From: Isoetes taiwanensis
Taxonomy: Eukaryota > Streptophyta > Lycopodiopsida > Isoetales > Isoetaceae
Direction of reading: 5' to 3'
Assembly (NCBI GenBank): GCA_021234155.1
Contig: JAJEKV010000022.1
Span: forward strand, 4,144,464 to 4,208,463
DNA: 64,000 nucleotides
Below the pieces are notes generated by a model, which was not told where the DNA came from, made no database searches, and saw only the letters and a list, made by a program, of their open reading frames with translations. This document shows positions 23,836 to 35,429 of the stretch, in pieces (the first letter of the stretch is position 1; every line of letters begins with the position of its first letter). The position numbers and the translations under genes are program-made.

Positions 23836-23997
23836 TGCTCACATAGTACGTAACAAAAAGTAAAGTTAGATTCTTTGTTCATAATAGTTTAGATTCTTTG
23901 TTCATAATATCTTCCTTTTGTCTATATATGGAAGGTCTATTAATATTGAACCTCTAGTTGAAGAGGTACATCTTCTTGTTCTTGGATCCTTGAGCGC
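23836..23997 (+). mobile_element. left LTR of copia element
   Basis: Starts tgctcacatagtacg and includes 'tatatggaaggtctatt' and 'ttcttggatccttgagc', all of which recur at 30,318-30,415 and 31,526-31,543 after the pol remnants. The left LTR interrupts the 3' flank of relic 2, which resumes at 31,545. A variant primer binding site may follow at about 24,015-24,035 (tactcgagcctcgttgaa). Exact ends are uncertain by several bases. Confidence 0.6.
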
Positions 23998-24099
23998 CTA
24001 TTATTTTCTTTTAGTAGTACTCGAGCCTCGTTGAAAGGCGTGGCGAGGAATGGAAAGATGGGATGGAAAGATGGTGGGAATTTGGTCGTCTTGACATAG

Positions 24100-24830
24100 A
24101 ATTGTCTTCTCCACATTCGGATGGATCTTAAACACACGGAAAGTAGATGCTTTTAATGCAGCGGTGTGGATTGCAGAGAATCACGAGGCAATCTTGGAGG
24201 ATGTATGGGATATTGGTGGTGGAGAGTTTCAAACCACAAGAAATCTGATGTAGCTAGTGGCGGATGTGGAAAATCGAGGTCTGTAGCAGCATCAGCTGTG
24301 GATCAATAAGCTCACAGCATTTGGAAAATGAGAAAGACAATGAGCCAAAACCTCTATGATGTTTGGCTCAAGGATGGCCAAATTCCTCTACGGTTGGGGA
24401 GTCTTATGAGAATCTTTAAGACACACAACACTTCTCCGAAGTTATTTTATGCATTCTTCTCTCCCAAGATGAGATGAGGATGATGATCCATGGATCATAG
24501 CAAAATGGAGGGTCTTGCATATCAGTTGGCAACCTTTGGAACATGTCATTAATAATGAAGATCTCGCCATGAAAGATCACCATGTATGGCCATTTTGTGA
24601 TCTTTAGAGCCTATTATGATTCTCTCAAACAACTATGGGTGTCGAAGATTGAGGAAGCGAAACAACTGGTGGCGGTGTCTTGCGAACCCCGACCTTGAAA
24701 ATTAGAGAAGATGAAAGAATCCGACTATCTTGCCCGGAGACTAGATCAACGGGAAGGACCTAAGTCAGCGAACATGCATAAGAAGGTCACATATCCGAGT
24801 GTAATAAAAGAAAGGAGTAGACAGAAAGAA
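24100..24830 (+). pseudogene. copia gag remnant with zinc-knuckle trace
   Basis: Gag packages element RNA. The region carries broken frames ending in a Lys/Glu-rich stretch. At about 24,766-24,806 the codons give the spacing of a CCHC zinc knuckle only if small indels are allowed, with GHISEC readable in one frame. The frame 24,711-25,127 (138 codons) runs over it in the wrong register. Upstream, 24,600-24,660 reads like a gag helix region, weakly. The order gag, integrase, reverse transcriptase, RNase H downstream supports the call. Confidence 0.5.
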
Positions 24831-24909
24831 AAAGAAAACCATTGGGTAAAGCAGCCTTCATCGTTAGAAGATAAAGGAAACCTGATTGATTCACGGAGAA
24901 AAGACACAA

Positions 24910-25330
24910 AGTGCATTGTCTCACTCTACCCAAAGCGTTGGAGTAACCGTGAGAGTCGATATGCCTCTGACCAAGTGCTTCACGGGAGAAGAGCACAAGA
25001 ATACGTGTCTCCCTCTCTACCCACCCCCAAAGCGTTGGGTAACCGTGAGAGTCACGACCAAGAAAGTGCTCATGTGGTGAACAAGAATCTCGGATGCGAG
25101 AATGAGACCAGCTACATTGATCTTTGAAGGCAATATAGCATACCTCGCGTTGGTACTTTTGAATCCAAGGCGGTGAAGTCAGGAAGTGCAAGTGCATGAA
25201 AATTATTGTGTTGATCACGGATATATGGAGAATCTTGTTGCGACCCAAAGCATTTTTTGTGTTGATCTCTGCGGATATGGAGGAAATTGTTGCAACCCAA
25301 AGCATTGGTTGCGGATATTGAAGCATTGAT
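24910..25330 (+). repeat. short tandem duplications inside copia gag-pol junction
   Basis: 'ccaaagcgttgg' followed by 'taaccgtgagagtc' occurs at about 24,931 and again at 25,027, a period near 96 bases. A second pair, 'gtgttgatc...cggatat...caacccaaagcatt', occurs at about 25,210-25,250 and 25,259-25,305. These swell the region between the zinc knuckle and the integrase. Confidence 0.7.
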
Positions 25331-25659
25331 GAGGGTGATGTAGCTCAGATAGAATTTGGAGTAATGGATTGTGACCACTCACCTTATGACAAATCAGAAA
25401 CGTTAGTTAGCGATTTCCAAGGAAATAACACAGAAAGATTTGTCAATAGCATTGCTTGGTCTTAAGCGTGGTTGCTGGGGGTCTATTTCTTTGCATCTCC
25501 TAGACTCTTGTCGCGACCACAAGAGTACCTGCCCGCCTGCAGCCTTCTCCGCATCTAGCATTGGAGCTTATGCTCTCATTCTCAAGAAAGCATTCTGCCG
25601 CTTCAACCTCTTCACCCGATGGATCTAGCTGTGGACGGTTTTCATATGTTCTCAGAAAC

Positions 25660-26130
25660 ACAGGCATTGGTTGCCACCCCTTGGGGAACCATATTATGGC
25701 ACCTGGCCGCTCTTGGCTACATCAATGAAACCGTAATGAAGAAGCTTCAACATGATAATATGGTTCATGGCATAATCCAGCTACACCTATGAAGGTCGCT
25801 TCTTTGGGAAACGAGGATCGCAAACAAGGGACTGCGTCACGTAAGAATCGCACCCCTCAGAGTTATCACTACCCAAGTCCCTTGGTCATGCCTATTTTTC
25901 TATTGATGATTTTTCCTCAAAATCTTTTGTGTATCACCTCATATGAAGAGCACCAAGGAAGTCTTTGGTAACCTGGAAAATGAAGTGGAAAGAGAGATCT
26001 GGCAAACAAATCCGTACCTTTTTGGAGTGATACGGCATCATCACCAACAAGGTTTCAAGTTGAAAGATACAGAGAACGTGATTTTCTCATCTTTGCGATC
26101 GTATCATCGAATGGAACTAAAGATTAGGGG
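25660..26130 (+). pseudogene. copia integrase remnant (GAG-pre-integrase and core start)
   Basis: Integrase inserts the cDNA of the element into the genome. At 25,694-25,780 the readable string LWHLAALGYINETVMKKLQ matches the GAG-pre-integrase module of Ty1/copia polyproteins. At 25,884-26,000 YFSIDDFSSKSFVYHL followed by a frame change to KSTKEVFGNLENEVERE matches the start of the integrase core, including one acidic catalytic region (DD). The rest of the core (about 26,000-26,700) is too broken to follow. The frame 25,943-26,197 carries part of it. Confidence 0.65.
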
Positions 26131-26699
26131 ACTTCATGAAGTGCACCGGTTCGCTTTCACCTTCTTCGATAGTTTTGGGGCAACTCTACCGCTTTAATAG
26201 TCTAACCGTATGCCTCCGTGTAAACACCGAAGTAGGACAGTTGCACGCAGGTCAGCCACTGATGCCCAACAGAGCTCTTTGTTCTCGCTGGAAGAGACGA
26301 CAGCCAGCCCCACCGCAGGCGCGGTTCCTTTGTTGATATTGTAAAGAAGGTTACGCTGGGGTGTACGCCACACCGAAGATACCGGTCAATGTAAATGGAT
26401 GAACAATGGATGCATGTCCGTCCGCTACTTCAATCACCGCAACGGCCCCGCCTAACCCAGCCAGAGTTTCGGTGCTCTTCACCGCCCGGCCCCGGATGGT
26501 CCAATGGAGCACTTCACCATTGAAAGCCTTTAGTAACTTCCGCCCGAGCCACGCCGACGCGCCATACCGCGACTCGAGCGCCAGCCTGCAACCACCGAAC
26601 AGCTCGCACAGAAGTCAAGGGGGCATAAACCGAACGCATACGCTAATGGAAGAGTTCGCCCGAAGTTTGTCGAGATGCTCCTAGAGCCGCACCTGGGTC

Positions 26700-26836
26700 C
26701 ATGATGGAAGAGAGATATTGAAAGTTTTAGAAGGAACTTCATCAACCCATAACGTACCGTGACGCACGTATTTTTCTCGGAGCAATGGAAACTTGCTATG
26801 CGTGATGAAATGGATGCTAAGTGTACTTAACAACAC
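26700..26836 (+). pseudogene. copia reverse transcriptase, N-terminal piece
   Basis: Readable string FSEQWKLAMRDEMDA (26,774-26,818) is the typical opening of the copia RVT_2 domain. Homology stops at about 26,836 and resumes at 29,051, so the domain is split by an insertion. Confidence 0.65.
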
Positions 26837-29050
26837 TAGAGTATCCACCATACTCATCCAAAGATACCCTCTCTCACTTAAAACCCGTGGTATCTAACAG
26901 CAGAAATTTCCATTTCATTGAAGATACCACCACTTTTGAATTTTCACTGATTCCTTATACCATGACTACTAGATTTACTGATATGTTGTGGTGATGCTCC
27001 AACCTCATTGGTTTTACGCTGTGCCGCATTCTCAAACCTCTACATGGGTCCAAACGTTTCACCGGAAAATAATTTAATGTTGATGTTGATTTACATGTTT
27101 TCATGTTTCTGTTATTAGATGGCATTATATGAAGTTCGCTCAAAACCATTTTTGCTCAAAAAAAGTCGCTTCGAGGTTGTGAATTGTTTCTCCTTTTTAT
27201 AACAAGTTTTGAACGAAGACTCATGCCAACAAACTCCTAAGAGCTATAGTCCAATAATTTTTTAAATAAGTCTAAGTCATGTTGATCTCAATTAAAGAAG
27301 ATTTAATCCGTGACAAAAATAGAAACTAATGGTTTAACCAACTTATATATAAGCTTAAAGGCACCATTGTTCTATACATTCATAATAAAGAATTTTATGA
27401 ACTACTATGGCAACAACCATGTATTCTTTAAGATGACACAAAATTAGAGTTTAGCTAAGATAATAATACAAAACTCATCTTTATGGTAGGCAATATTTTT
27501 TATGAATGTCACCCTTCCTGTTGATAGATCTTGAATTTCATGTTATTATGCACAAAGATTTGATTTAAAAATGACATGGACCACATTGGCTTGTACTTAG
27601 TTTCTGCTATATTTAAAGCAAGATAGCAGTTTTTCAACTCATGATTAACAAACATGTGATGAAGTTTAAATATAGTTTGTATCGCCTTCTATTTTTTTAC
27701 TATCGCAAACTTATATAAATAACGTTTGTCGCTAAGAGTTCCTACTTTTAGGTATAATAATAGTAACTTTAGCTTGTTCTCATGATAGACTATAATTTTT
27801 ATGGTTCAAGTCATTGGCAACATAGACTCACTTGATGTTAAAAACAACATACTATATGTGTACTTGGAATCTAAATGGGCATGGACCATTATGGTCCAAT
27901 ACCATCTAACAACCCTCTAATTATGATTACCAATTTATTGTTCATTTGTCACTTATACAATGATATGGCAATTTTTCACCATACTTTTTAAGGGTGAGGA
28001 GATCTAGGTTCACTGTCAAGCTCAACTTTTGCCACATAAATAATGCAATTCTAACCAACCAATACCATTTTTGAATGATCATGTCATGTGGACTAGCACA
28101 AAGGGAAGGAAGGACAAATTCTTAACGCCCACGGAACCCAATCGGTTATGGGAAACGCATTAGCGCTTCTAGTTTTTATATTTGTTTTCATTCTTTTGCA
28201 TTGCTTCCACAACTTGAATATAAAAATACGTTTTGCCCACCATTCGCTAGGTTTATGAACGCCAGATTCTAACGATAATCCTGGTGAACACTAGAAAGTT
28301 GGCGGCAAACCTCGGGAAGATCAGGGAGTATTGATTATTTAATGAATAGATTAGCTCATGAGGTGCTTGGTATCCCCACTGTCTGAAATTCATTAAATAC
28401 GAGGGAGTTCTAATTTTAAAAAGAAGGTGTAATGTCGTGTAAATCTTCTTGATTTCTTGAAAACAAACCAGTTTTTCTGTTTTTTTGGTGATTCCATCAT
28501 GGTAACCTTTCATACGGTTTTTTATGATGACTTTGAATCATTTTACTCTATATGTGACATAAGTCATACTAAAAGAAAATCAAAACCTCATCATCAAGGC
28601 TAATGGATAAAGTTTGTCTAATACTTATATTCAAAATTTCTGGGTCAAAATTCATCTTCCCATAAAAAGTTAGAGATTTGATTTGGGGAACGCCTTTCGA
28701 ACCGCATTGGTTCACGTAATATCGCCAGCAAGCATCCCCGCCATGTTCAAACCCCATTTCGGATTAGGTGCGCTTTTTTGTGTTTTGCCTCTAACCGTGT
28801 GAAAAATATTAAAAAATAATGAAAAAATCATAAAAATCATCTACCGAGATGCCCAAACATGTATTTAAACAGACTTCAACCCCCTTTAAGTACCTAAGTG
28901 TAACTCTCATAAATGGGGACCAATAGACTTTAGGAAGCCCCATGCAATGACTGCTATATATAACATATAAGAAGGGTTTGACTGATTATTGAACCTTTGA
29001 TGAGTACATTCTTAGTCGTGTCTCTTTCTTGTCATCACAGATCTAATTCT
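26837..29050. mobile_element. 2.2 kb insertion splitting copia reverse transcriptase
   Basis: AT-rich DNA with no recognised coding motif, lying exactly between two adjacent parts of the RVT_2 domain. Similar words flank it: agtgtacttaacaacac (26,820-26,836) and agtgttaacacatgg (29,051-29,065), which could be a degenerate target duplication. No terminal inverted repeat and no poly(A) tail were seen. The minus-strand frame 28,253-28,513 is unremarkable. Confidence 0.55.
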
Positions 29051-29450
29051 AGTGTTAACACATGGGGATCTTAGTCACCAGTGGAAGGGTTTTCATAGGA
29101 TGCGATGGGCTTTTAAGATCAAAACTGAGCTCAGATGGTTCTATTGATGTTTCGGAAGCTCGCTTAGTTGTTAAAGGTTTCTCCCAACTCTGTGAAACCT
29201 TCACCGGGGCAAAGCAACATTCATTCGCCGCCATCCCAGCCCCTGTCGCCCGTGAAGACTTAGAGATCCACCGTGATGTGGATGTGAAAACCGTTTGTAA
29301 TCTAGAGGGACCTATAAGGGCCAGCCCTGCTGTGTGAATGGGCATGTAGGCCGGTATTAACTTTATGGCTTAAAACAGTCCACGCGACATGGTATTTCGC
29401 ATTCGATACCTTTCTCCAAAGAATTGGGATTCAAGACAAACTACCTTCAC
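29051..29450 (+). pseudogene. copia reverse transcriptase, continuation
   Basis: Frame 29,062-29,337 contains SKLSSDGSIDVSEARLVVKG followed by FSQL, a hallmark string of copia RVT_2. EDLEIHRDVDVKT (29,254-29,292) matches the segment that normally carries the first catalytic aspartate. After frame changes, LYGLKQSPR and FDTFLQRIGIQD can be read between about 29,365 and 29,440. No YxDD motif was recognised beyond this point. Confidence 0.75.
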
Positions 29451-29908
29451 ACTAAAAGGAACATGGTAAAATCCTCACATAGTTGTGTAATGCTTGATGA
29501 TTTGACGGTTGGACAAGTTTAAACCAGATAATTGAAGCTAGCATTGCAAAAGAATTTCTGTGATAATCGATGGTGAGATCCACACCACCCATAAGAGATA
29601 GGATGAATGCTTGATCCATCAGAAGTCTGGCCATCTGGTATGACGTGCAGCCCGTGATACCCTACAATGAATGTTAAGCTATCTAAGCAAATGGAGCCCA
29701 AATCAGACAAACAAGCGTAAACGAGATATCCCCACACATTTGGATGCCTTTATGCACATATGGTCGGGCATAATGTGATAACAGCAAGAGGGAGCAAATG
29801 CTTCATGCAAAAATCCAAAGAGCATTGGAAAGCAGGAATCATGAGATAATTCCACTACACTTCTAGCATGGGAATTCTAAGATGGTCCGTGAGCCTCTAT
29901 CCAAATAA
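29451..29908. other. unresolved part of copia element
   Basis: This lies where the rest of reverse transcriptase should be. The minus strand is open at 29,452-29,634 and 29,519-29,737 without recognisable motifs. Decay or a further insertion is possible. Confidence 0.35.
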
Positions 29909-30312
29909 ATGACTAGTATCATTTGTAGACTCGATTGGGCTGGTGATAAGAATAGGCTCACGTGTTTTTCTGTAATGTTGCATGGAGGCACACATGTTCA
30001 AAAACAAACCCTAGGCTTTAATTCGCATGGCGTATATGGCAACATCGGCCGGGAAGAGAAACAAGATGGTTTACTAATTTCTGCTGAATTGGGTACATAC
30101 AAATGAACCCACCCCAGTAGCACAATGACACCCGGAAAGATTGCTCTACACGTAGTAACCAATCCATCATCGGCGCCCACCATCCATCACACAAGAGAGA
30201 AGGTGATGGATCACAAATATGTTCCCAACGATGAAATGCTCACAGATCTTTCTTACTAACCACTATAAAGAGGTCTTCCAAAAATCATCGGCATTTTTAT
30301 GAGCGTAAAGGG
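29909..30312 (+). pseudogene. copia RNase H remnant
   Basis: RNase H removes template RNA during reverse transcription. DWAGDKNRLT (29,932-29,961) and HGGTHV match the first RNase H block. Near 30,130-30,180 the strings KIALHV and NPSSAPTIHHT recall the central block. At 30,183-30,235 REKVMDHKYVPNDEMLTDLS matches the C-terminal end of copia polyproteins. A purine run (taaagggggcaa, about 30,305-30,316) just after it is a good candidate for the polypurine tract before the right LTR. Confidence 0.7.
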
Positions 30313-30317
30313 GGCAA

Positions 30318-31543
30318 TGCCATGTAATAGCCAGAACAAAAAAGTAGTTGTATCTTTGTTCATACCCTTTTTGTCTATATGGAAGGTCTATTATTGAACC
30401 TCCGTTGAAGGATCGTGTTGACGGCCCCGGAGTTCGAGCTCTACCAGCCTGCTTTAACCCGCCTGTGCCCGCCATGCTGCATCGTGGTAATCGGTATTCA
30501 CCGGCAGTTAACCCGTAACCACCTGCTAAGCTTAACCGTGGCGAATCGGCGGGGGGCGTCAAACAATCCCGCCTGCTCGGGCGAACCCCACCGCGATGGC
30601 GTAACCAAGGCATGGTCCACCTGGTATGTGCCCCGCCCGGCCCGCCGAAACCCCGATTTCAATTTTCAAGCAAACCGCCTTTTCAAAACTTCGATTTCGA
30701 AGCCATTGACTTTTTTCCGCCTAATTGGAGTAATTTTCGCTGATCAGCTTCATCGTAAATTCGGAACTCAAGAAAATCTTTTTGCTGGCGAGCCATTCAA
30801 TCCACGCCCTTTACGGCCCGTTGTACCTTTTTAAACACACTCCATCGGCTTGAAGAAAAAAGAAGAGCAATCTAGATTAGAAAAAACCGAGGAATTGTCG
30901 CCGCTAGCGATGGGAATGAAACGATGCCATTGGGGAAGATTACCCCGCCGTAAGAAGACCTTACTATAAGCCGATTCGCATGAAAAGCCGCTTTTCCCAT
31001 TCGCTCAATTGAATCACAATGCCAACATTTCTTCCAACCATAGTTATCAAAATCGCTAATTTCGCATCCCACTTGTCGGATTTTTTCGCCAGCCGATTTG
31101 CAGATCATCCAGTTCAATTCGGTTTCACAGCCATCATCGGACAAAGCACTGCTTAACCTTACTCATCGGACCGAGAAAGGGACAAACAGAAATTTTATAA
31201 CGACGAGACGTGAAAGGTTAAAACGCAAATGTACCTATTGGACCCGCTATTGCTCCCGCCCAACCGGCCGGGCGCAGCCGTCGTACCGGTAATGTTCAGC
31301 GACCGTTTTAATCAACCCGCTTCGACTGCTCGGCCTGTTAACCCGGTGGGTTTTGGGGCACGCCGTTATTGATCGACCACCGACGCTGGCTTGTCACAAG
31401 CGTAACCCGGCACACGTTATCGCCCATCGCCACGCCCCTCGCTGGTTTTCGTCAGACCGGCTGGTTCGCCTGTGCTGTTCGCTTAGGCGAACCCCGCTTT
31501 GGCGGTTTGACCGCATCTTTCTGTTCTGGATCCTTGAGCTTTC
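30318..31543 (+). mobile_element. right LTR of copia element, interrupted by GC-rich block
   Basis: 30,318-30,415 matches the left LTR from its start through 'tatatggaaggtctatt' and 'ttgaag'. The LTR resumes at about 31,526 with 'ctggatccttgagc'. The uninterrupted arrangement is visible in the left LTR at 23,953-23,992. The 1.1 kb in between is family X DNA. Confidence 0.6.
30416..31525. repeat. GC-rich block, family X, copy 4 (insertion in copia LTR)
   Basis: Begins tgttgacggcc and ends gtttgaccgca, so it has TG...CA-like ends, but no matching target duplication was seen. It contains 'cgttaacccg', 'gcgaaccc' and 'taagcttaacc' words, with an AT-richer middle including 'gatttcgaagcc' and 'tttcgcatcc'. 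Frames on both strands (e.g. 30,415-30,834 plus, 30,263-30,613 minus) are open because of composition and show no domain. Its boundaries are the best defined in the family because the empty site is known. Confidence 0.55.
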
Positions 31544-31544
31544 G

Positions 31545-32500
31545 CTGGACCTTGAGTTCATACAAATCACCCACGGTTGCACATATGAAGAGCTATGGAA
31601 ATATGATGTAATGAAGAGCCATAGGTTTATGGTAACATTTTGCACTGTAAATGGAATATGACTCTACATAGAATGTGGTTACAAAACATGACTTAAATTA
31701 AAATTATGATGTGTTAGTTACAATAAATTCATAGTAGAGTGAGAGCACATTGCAAAGCAATATCCTGCTTAGCTTGCTCAGCCAAGAAAACGTTGAATAG
31801 TGGAATGCATAAAGAAAGCATATCTTTACAAGATTCATTACGAATAAAATTTATTAGATAAATGACAACCTAGGGCGCTAGTTAAGGCATTCTTTGCTGC
31901 TTCACCTTTTGAGAGTTGATAATTCACCTTGAGGTAAGAGGTGGACAGAAACATGTAAGAATACAACTTTATGTTACTATAAATTATGATTGCCTTGTCA
32001 ACCACCTTATATTTGCCTGTTATTTTTTAACATGAAAAAATAGTACAATATGGCATTTCCACATCACAATTAAAAGCATAGAATGGGAGAATTGGATCAT
32101 CCATGTATGGATGATTTCAATGTGTCAATCTTTCTATGATCTGTTACCAAAAGAAATCTGGCTTCTTACGTGATCAAAAATACAATACATCTTCCACCAA
32201 ATGAAGTTTACCCCATAAATGGTTACATGAATTTACTCAAACATATGAAAGCAAATGAATTTCGTCAGGAATATGTAAGCTTTGGCAATCTTAATTTACA
32301 AGATAATCATACTTGCCCAAATTCTGTTTTCTATAAATTTATGTCATTATAAGCCGTAAGCCCTTGTCCCAAGGAAGGAATTACTCGTTATAAACGATCA
32401 AAGCTTAATATGCTTTCACCCAGCAAAGTTAGTAATGCTAAGTTGATTTGATAACAACTACCGACAATAAATTAGTATCCCTACATATCTCGAAGTCAGA
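31545..32500 (+). repeat. conserved 3' flank of BTB segment, copy 2
   Basis: Resumes the sequence interrupted at about 23,830 and matches 2,155-3,165 in order. Near 31,778-31,870 it holds about 90 bases missing in copy 1 but present in copy 3 (43,366-43,480), showing that copy 1 suffered a deletion there. Confidence 0.75.
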
Positions 32501-34380
32501 CACTCAAGATCACACCAAAATTTTACAAGGGTACACTCTCAAATGATACATTATCATAGGCAAGATTGAATCATAACAAGAAGTCAAGAAGTGCTTCTTG
32601 ATACTACACGACTATCGTGGTACCGATCACACTCCATCATGACCCAGAAGAACCACTAGTGATAAACTTTCCATACAATTTCACTGCATTTGAGTATGTC
32701 TTTGCGTCAGTACACCCGTTATGTTGATTAATAATAACTTTTCATCGGTGCTGTTAGACCTCACTTAAGCATGTAAAATAACTTATATGCAAAACGTACT
32801 GCTCTGTTAATATGGTATATCAATAGATGATGAGGGATTGATCTCAACTTCCATAACCATAGCATCCATACAAGGAGATAATCAACCCTGAGGTTCAAAT
32901 TAGAACTAATATTAAAAGGGTAGAAATAGGATTAAAATTGAAAGTAGAACTAAATACCTTGGTTTGTTGTCGTGGTCGCCGATTATTGTAGCTCCATTGA
33001 ATGCCACCTCCCATTAAGTCGCTATATGTTCTTGTTGCAACCTATCACACTGAATTGAAGCTCATGGCCATAGTCCGCCTTCCCAAAGTTCGCTACTATA
33101 TTAGATGGATTAAGGGCTGTGACAAGTGAATTGGAAACCATTGTGGCTAAGTCTTCTTTAGTGGGTTCCATTTCATACTTCTGATGCATAAAAATAGACC
33201 TAATCCTTCTAAAAGCGGCGTTGAAAGTTGAGAAATAGACAACATCAAACTAATCGCGAAATTTGTGTGTTCTGTCAATCAACCGAAAGCATAAAAGCTT
33301 GACCACACAACCCACGTCCACGACGACATGCCCTCAATGAGCAAGCATGAAAATCATAAAATAAACGCTAAACTTCAACGTATCAACTATGACGCTAGTA
33401 CGCACTCGACACAGCATTCTACAAATAAGCAATCAACATCTATATAAAAAGATGCAAAGCCAAGCAACGAAGGAAAGCGGAGGTATTTTTTTGGCAATAA
33501 ATACGCGATTTGGTACGTAAATTGAATTCTCAAATGATGGCGATGGATAGACAGATTAAACATAGTACGCATTGAATGGTAAACCAACAAAAGGAGAGGC
33601 ATCAACATCAAAGAGTGATGCTAATAAGAGCGCTCTTTCATGGCGATATGTATTTGTTTCGGTTGAAATAAGAGGAAGATCCGCAAGTTCTATGTGAACT
33701 TATATTTTTATTATGAATGCGAAGTTCTATGGTTTTTGTGCCGTTCCGTATCAACTTTCATGGCTTGACAGCTCCACTTATCAGTGCATGGCCTACTGTT
33801 ACAATTCTCCTTACCTTTTAATATACTTGATAGATCTTCATTCTTCTCAACATCACCCACCATTTAAATATCATAGTAGCCTGCATTTGATTCTATAAGA
33901 TTTGTACAGATAATCCACCAGCTTATTTCCCTAATGACATATTCAATAAAACTTAGACTTATTCTGTTATTATGCTATATATTCAGATTTAATAGATAGC
34001 TCTTCAAGGATGTCATTATAAGAATATATGTATTGTTATAATATTTATAAATTTTAATTATATAAATCTATCTTTAAATTAAAACTATAATGGTTATCAA
34101 AGAATAAAATTGATTTCCAAACTAATTTCCACTTGAATCTATTTAGAATTAGACATTTCAAAAATATAAAATTTCAATTTTCAGTGATTTAATAAATTTA
34201 AAATTTGGCAATCATGATAATTTCATGAATAACATGTAAACCATCAAATAGCCTAAATCCCATAGCACATCAAAACAAAAGCCTGACCGACAGAATATGG
34301 CCACGATAACACTACATCCCATTATAATGAAGGTGTCCTTTCATCAAGCCCTAAATCCACTGCAGGACGGATCATTTAAC
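32501..34380. other. AT-rich stretch, nothing recognised
   Basis: Only short open frames without motifs (e.g. 33,387-33,611 minus, 33,713-33,898 plus). 33,960-34,260 is especially AT-rich. No repeats shared with the rest of the window were noticed. Confidence 0.45.
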
Positions 34381-34404
34381 TGGACGGTGGATGATTTATT
34401 TCAA

Positions 34405-35185
34405 CATCAAGATTATGAAAAGTGAGAATGAAAAAGGAAAGTGAAGGAAAAGGTAATGAGGGAAAGTGGGAAGGCAAATGAAAAGTGGAAGGAATGGTGG
34501 AGGGAAGTGGAAGGGAAAGGGGAACAAATAGGGAAAGAGGAATGGGAATGGAGGGGAAGGAAAGTGGAGGAAGGAAAAGGAAAGGAAGGAAAGAAATGGA
34601 AGGGAAGGAAATGGATGGAAGGGGGGAAAGAAGGAAAGAACGGAAAGCCAGCGTGCCGGAGGGATATCCCGGCCGAATGATCGATGAGCGGCCGACGCAC
34701 GGGAGGCCAGGAGTACGAACGATGCACGGAGCTGAAGAGCCGATGGAAATGAAAAAGAGGAGGCCAAGAATGGGAGTGTCATGGAAATGGAAGGAAAGAA
34801 AAAGAAGGAAGGATGGAAGGAATGGAAGGAATGGATGGAATGGAAGGGGGAAGGATGGAAATGGAAACAAGGAAAATGAGGATTTATTTAATGAAAAATA
34901 ATCAGGGAAGGCTGAATCAAGTGACTGAGGCTGAAAAGAAAGAGAAAACGAAAAGGAAAGGAAGGGTGAAACCGGACGGAAGGAAAGGATGGAAGGAAAG
35001 AAAAGAAAAAAGGAAGGAAAAGGAATGGAAGGAATGGAATGGAATGGAATGGAGGAATGAAACATGGAAAGAAGGAAGGAATAATGGAAGGAAAGATGGA
35101 ATGGAAGAAATGAAGGAGGAAAGGAAAGGATGGAAAGAACATGGATAATGAAAAATGAAAAAGAAAGGAAGGAATAGAATAGGAA
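34405..35185 (+). repeat. purine tract, GGAA/GGAAT type
   Basis: Almost pure A/G on the plus strand with GGAAGG, GGAATGG and GGAAAGG words, including 'ggaatggaatggaatgga' at about 35,032. It is interrupted at about 34,645-34,745 by a GC-richer insert (gatatcccggccgaatga, then gaacgatgcacggagc). Long open frames on both strands, including a 229-codon minus-strand one, follow from the low complexity. Confidence 0.9.
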
Positions 35186-35300
35186 TAGTTTTTAATCAGT
35201 CTCATCGGAGACCAATAGGTCATGGGATCCATACAATGGCTGGGGTACAACTTACCAGGATTAAAACCCATGCCTGGAAGGTTTTCAAGGAAAAACTCCT
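35170..35300 (+). repeat. dispersed repeat family R, copy iii
   Basis: After the gaatagaatagg end of the purine tract comes 'caataggtcatgggatcc' (35,211) and 'catacaatggct', matching the minus strand of 4,550-4,615. It continues with 'attaaaacccatgcctgg' and 'aaggaaaaactcct'. Confidence 0.6.
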
Positions 35301-35429
35301 ATAAAGAATGATGATAATTAGACAAGCTTAGGATAACGACTCACTGAGGGCTCAAGAATTGCAGACGCTTATTCAGAACTCAAGTATGTATAATGCTATC
35401 ATGCAATGATGGTGGGCACTGAAGTTGTG

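Noticed and set aside
25112-25378. Minus-strand frames over 24.8-25.4 kb (88-179 codons)
   Set aside because: They run antisense over short tandem duplications within the copia element and have no domain of their own.
30263-30834. Overlapping open frames in the GC-rich block (116 and 139 codons)
   Set aside because: The block is a non-coding insertion in a copia LTR; open frames follow from few AT-rich stop codons.
34376-35065. 229-codon minus-strand open frame, Phe/Ser/Pro-rich, and its plus-strand Lys/Glu/Gly counterparts
   Set aside because: It lies on a purine simple-repeat tract; both strands stay open in several frames because of low complexity.
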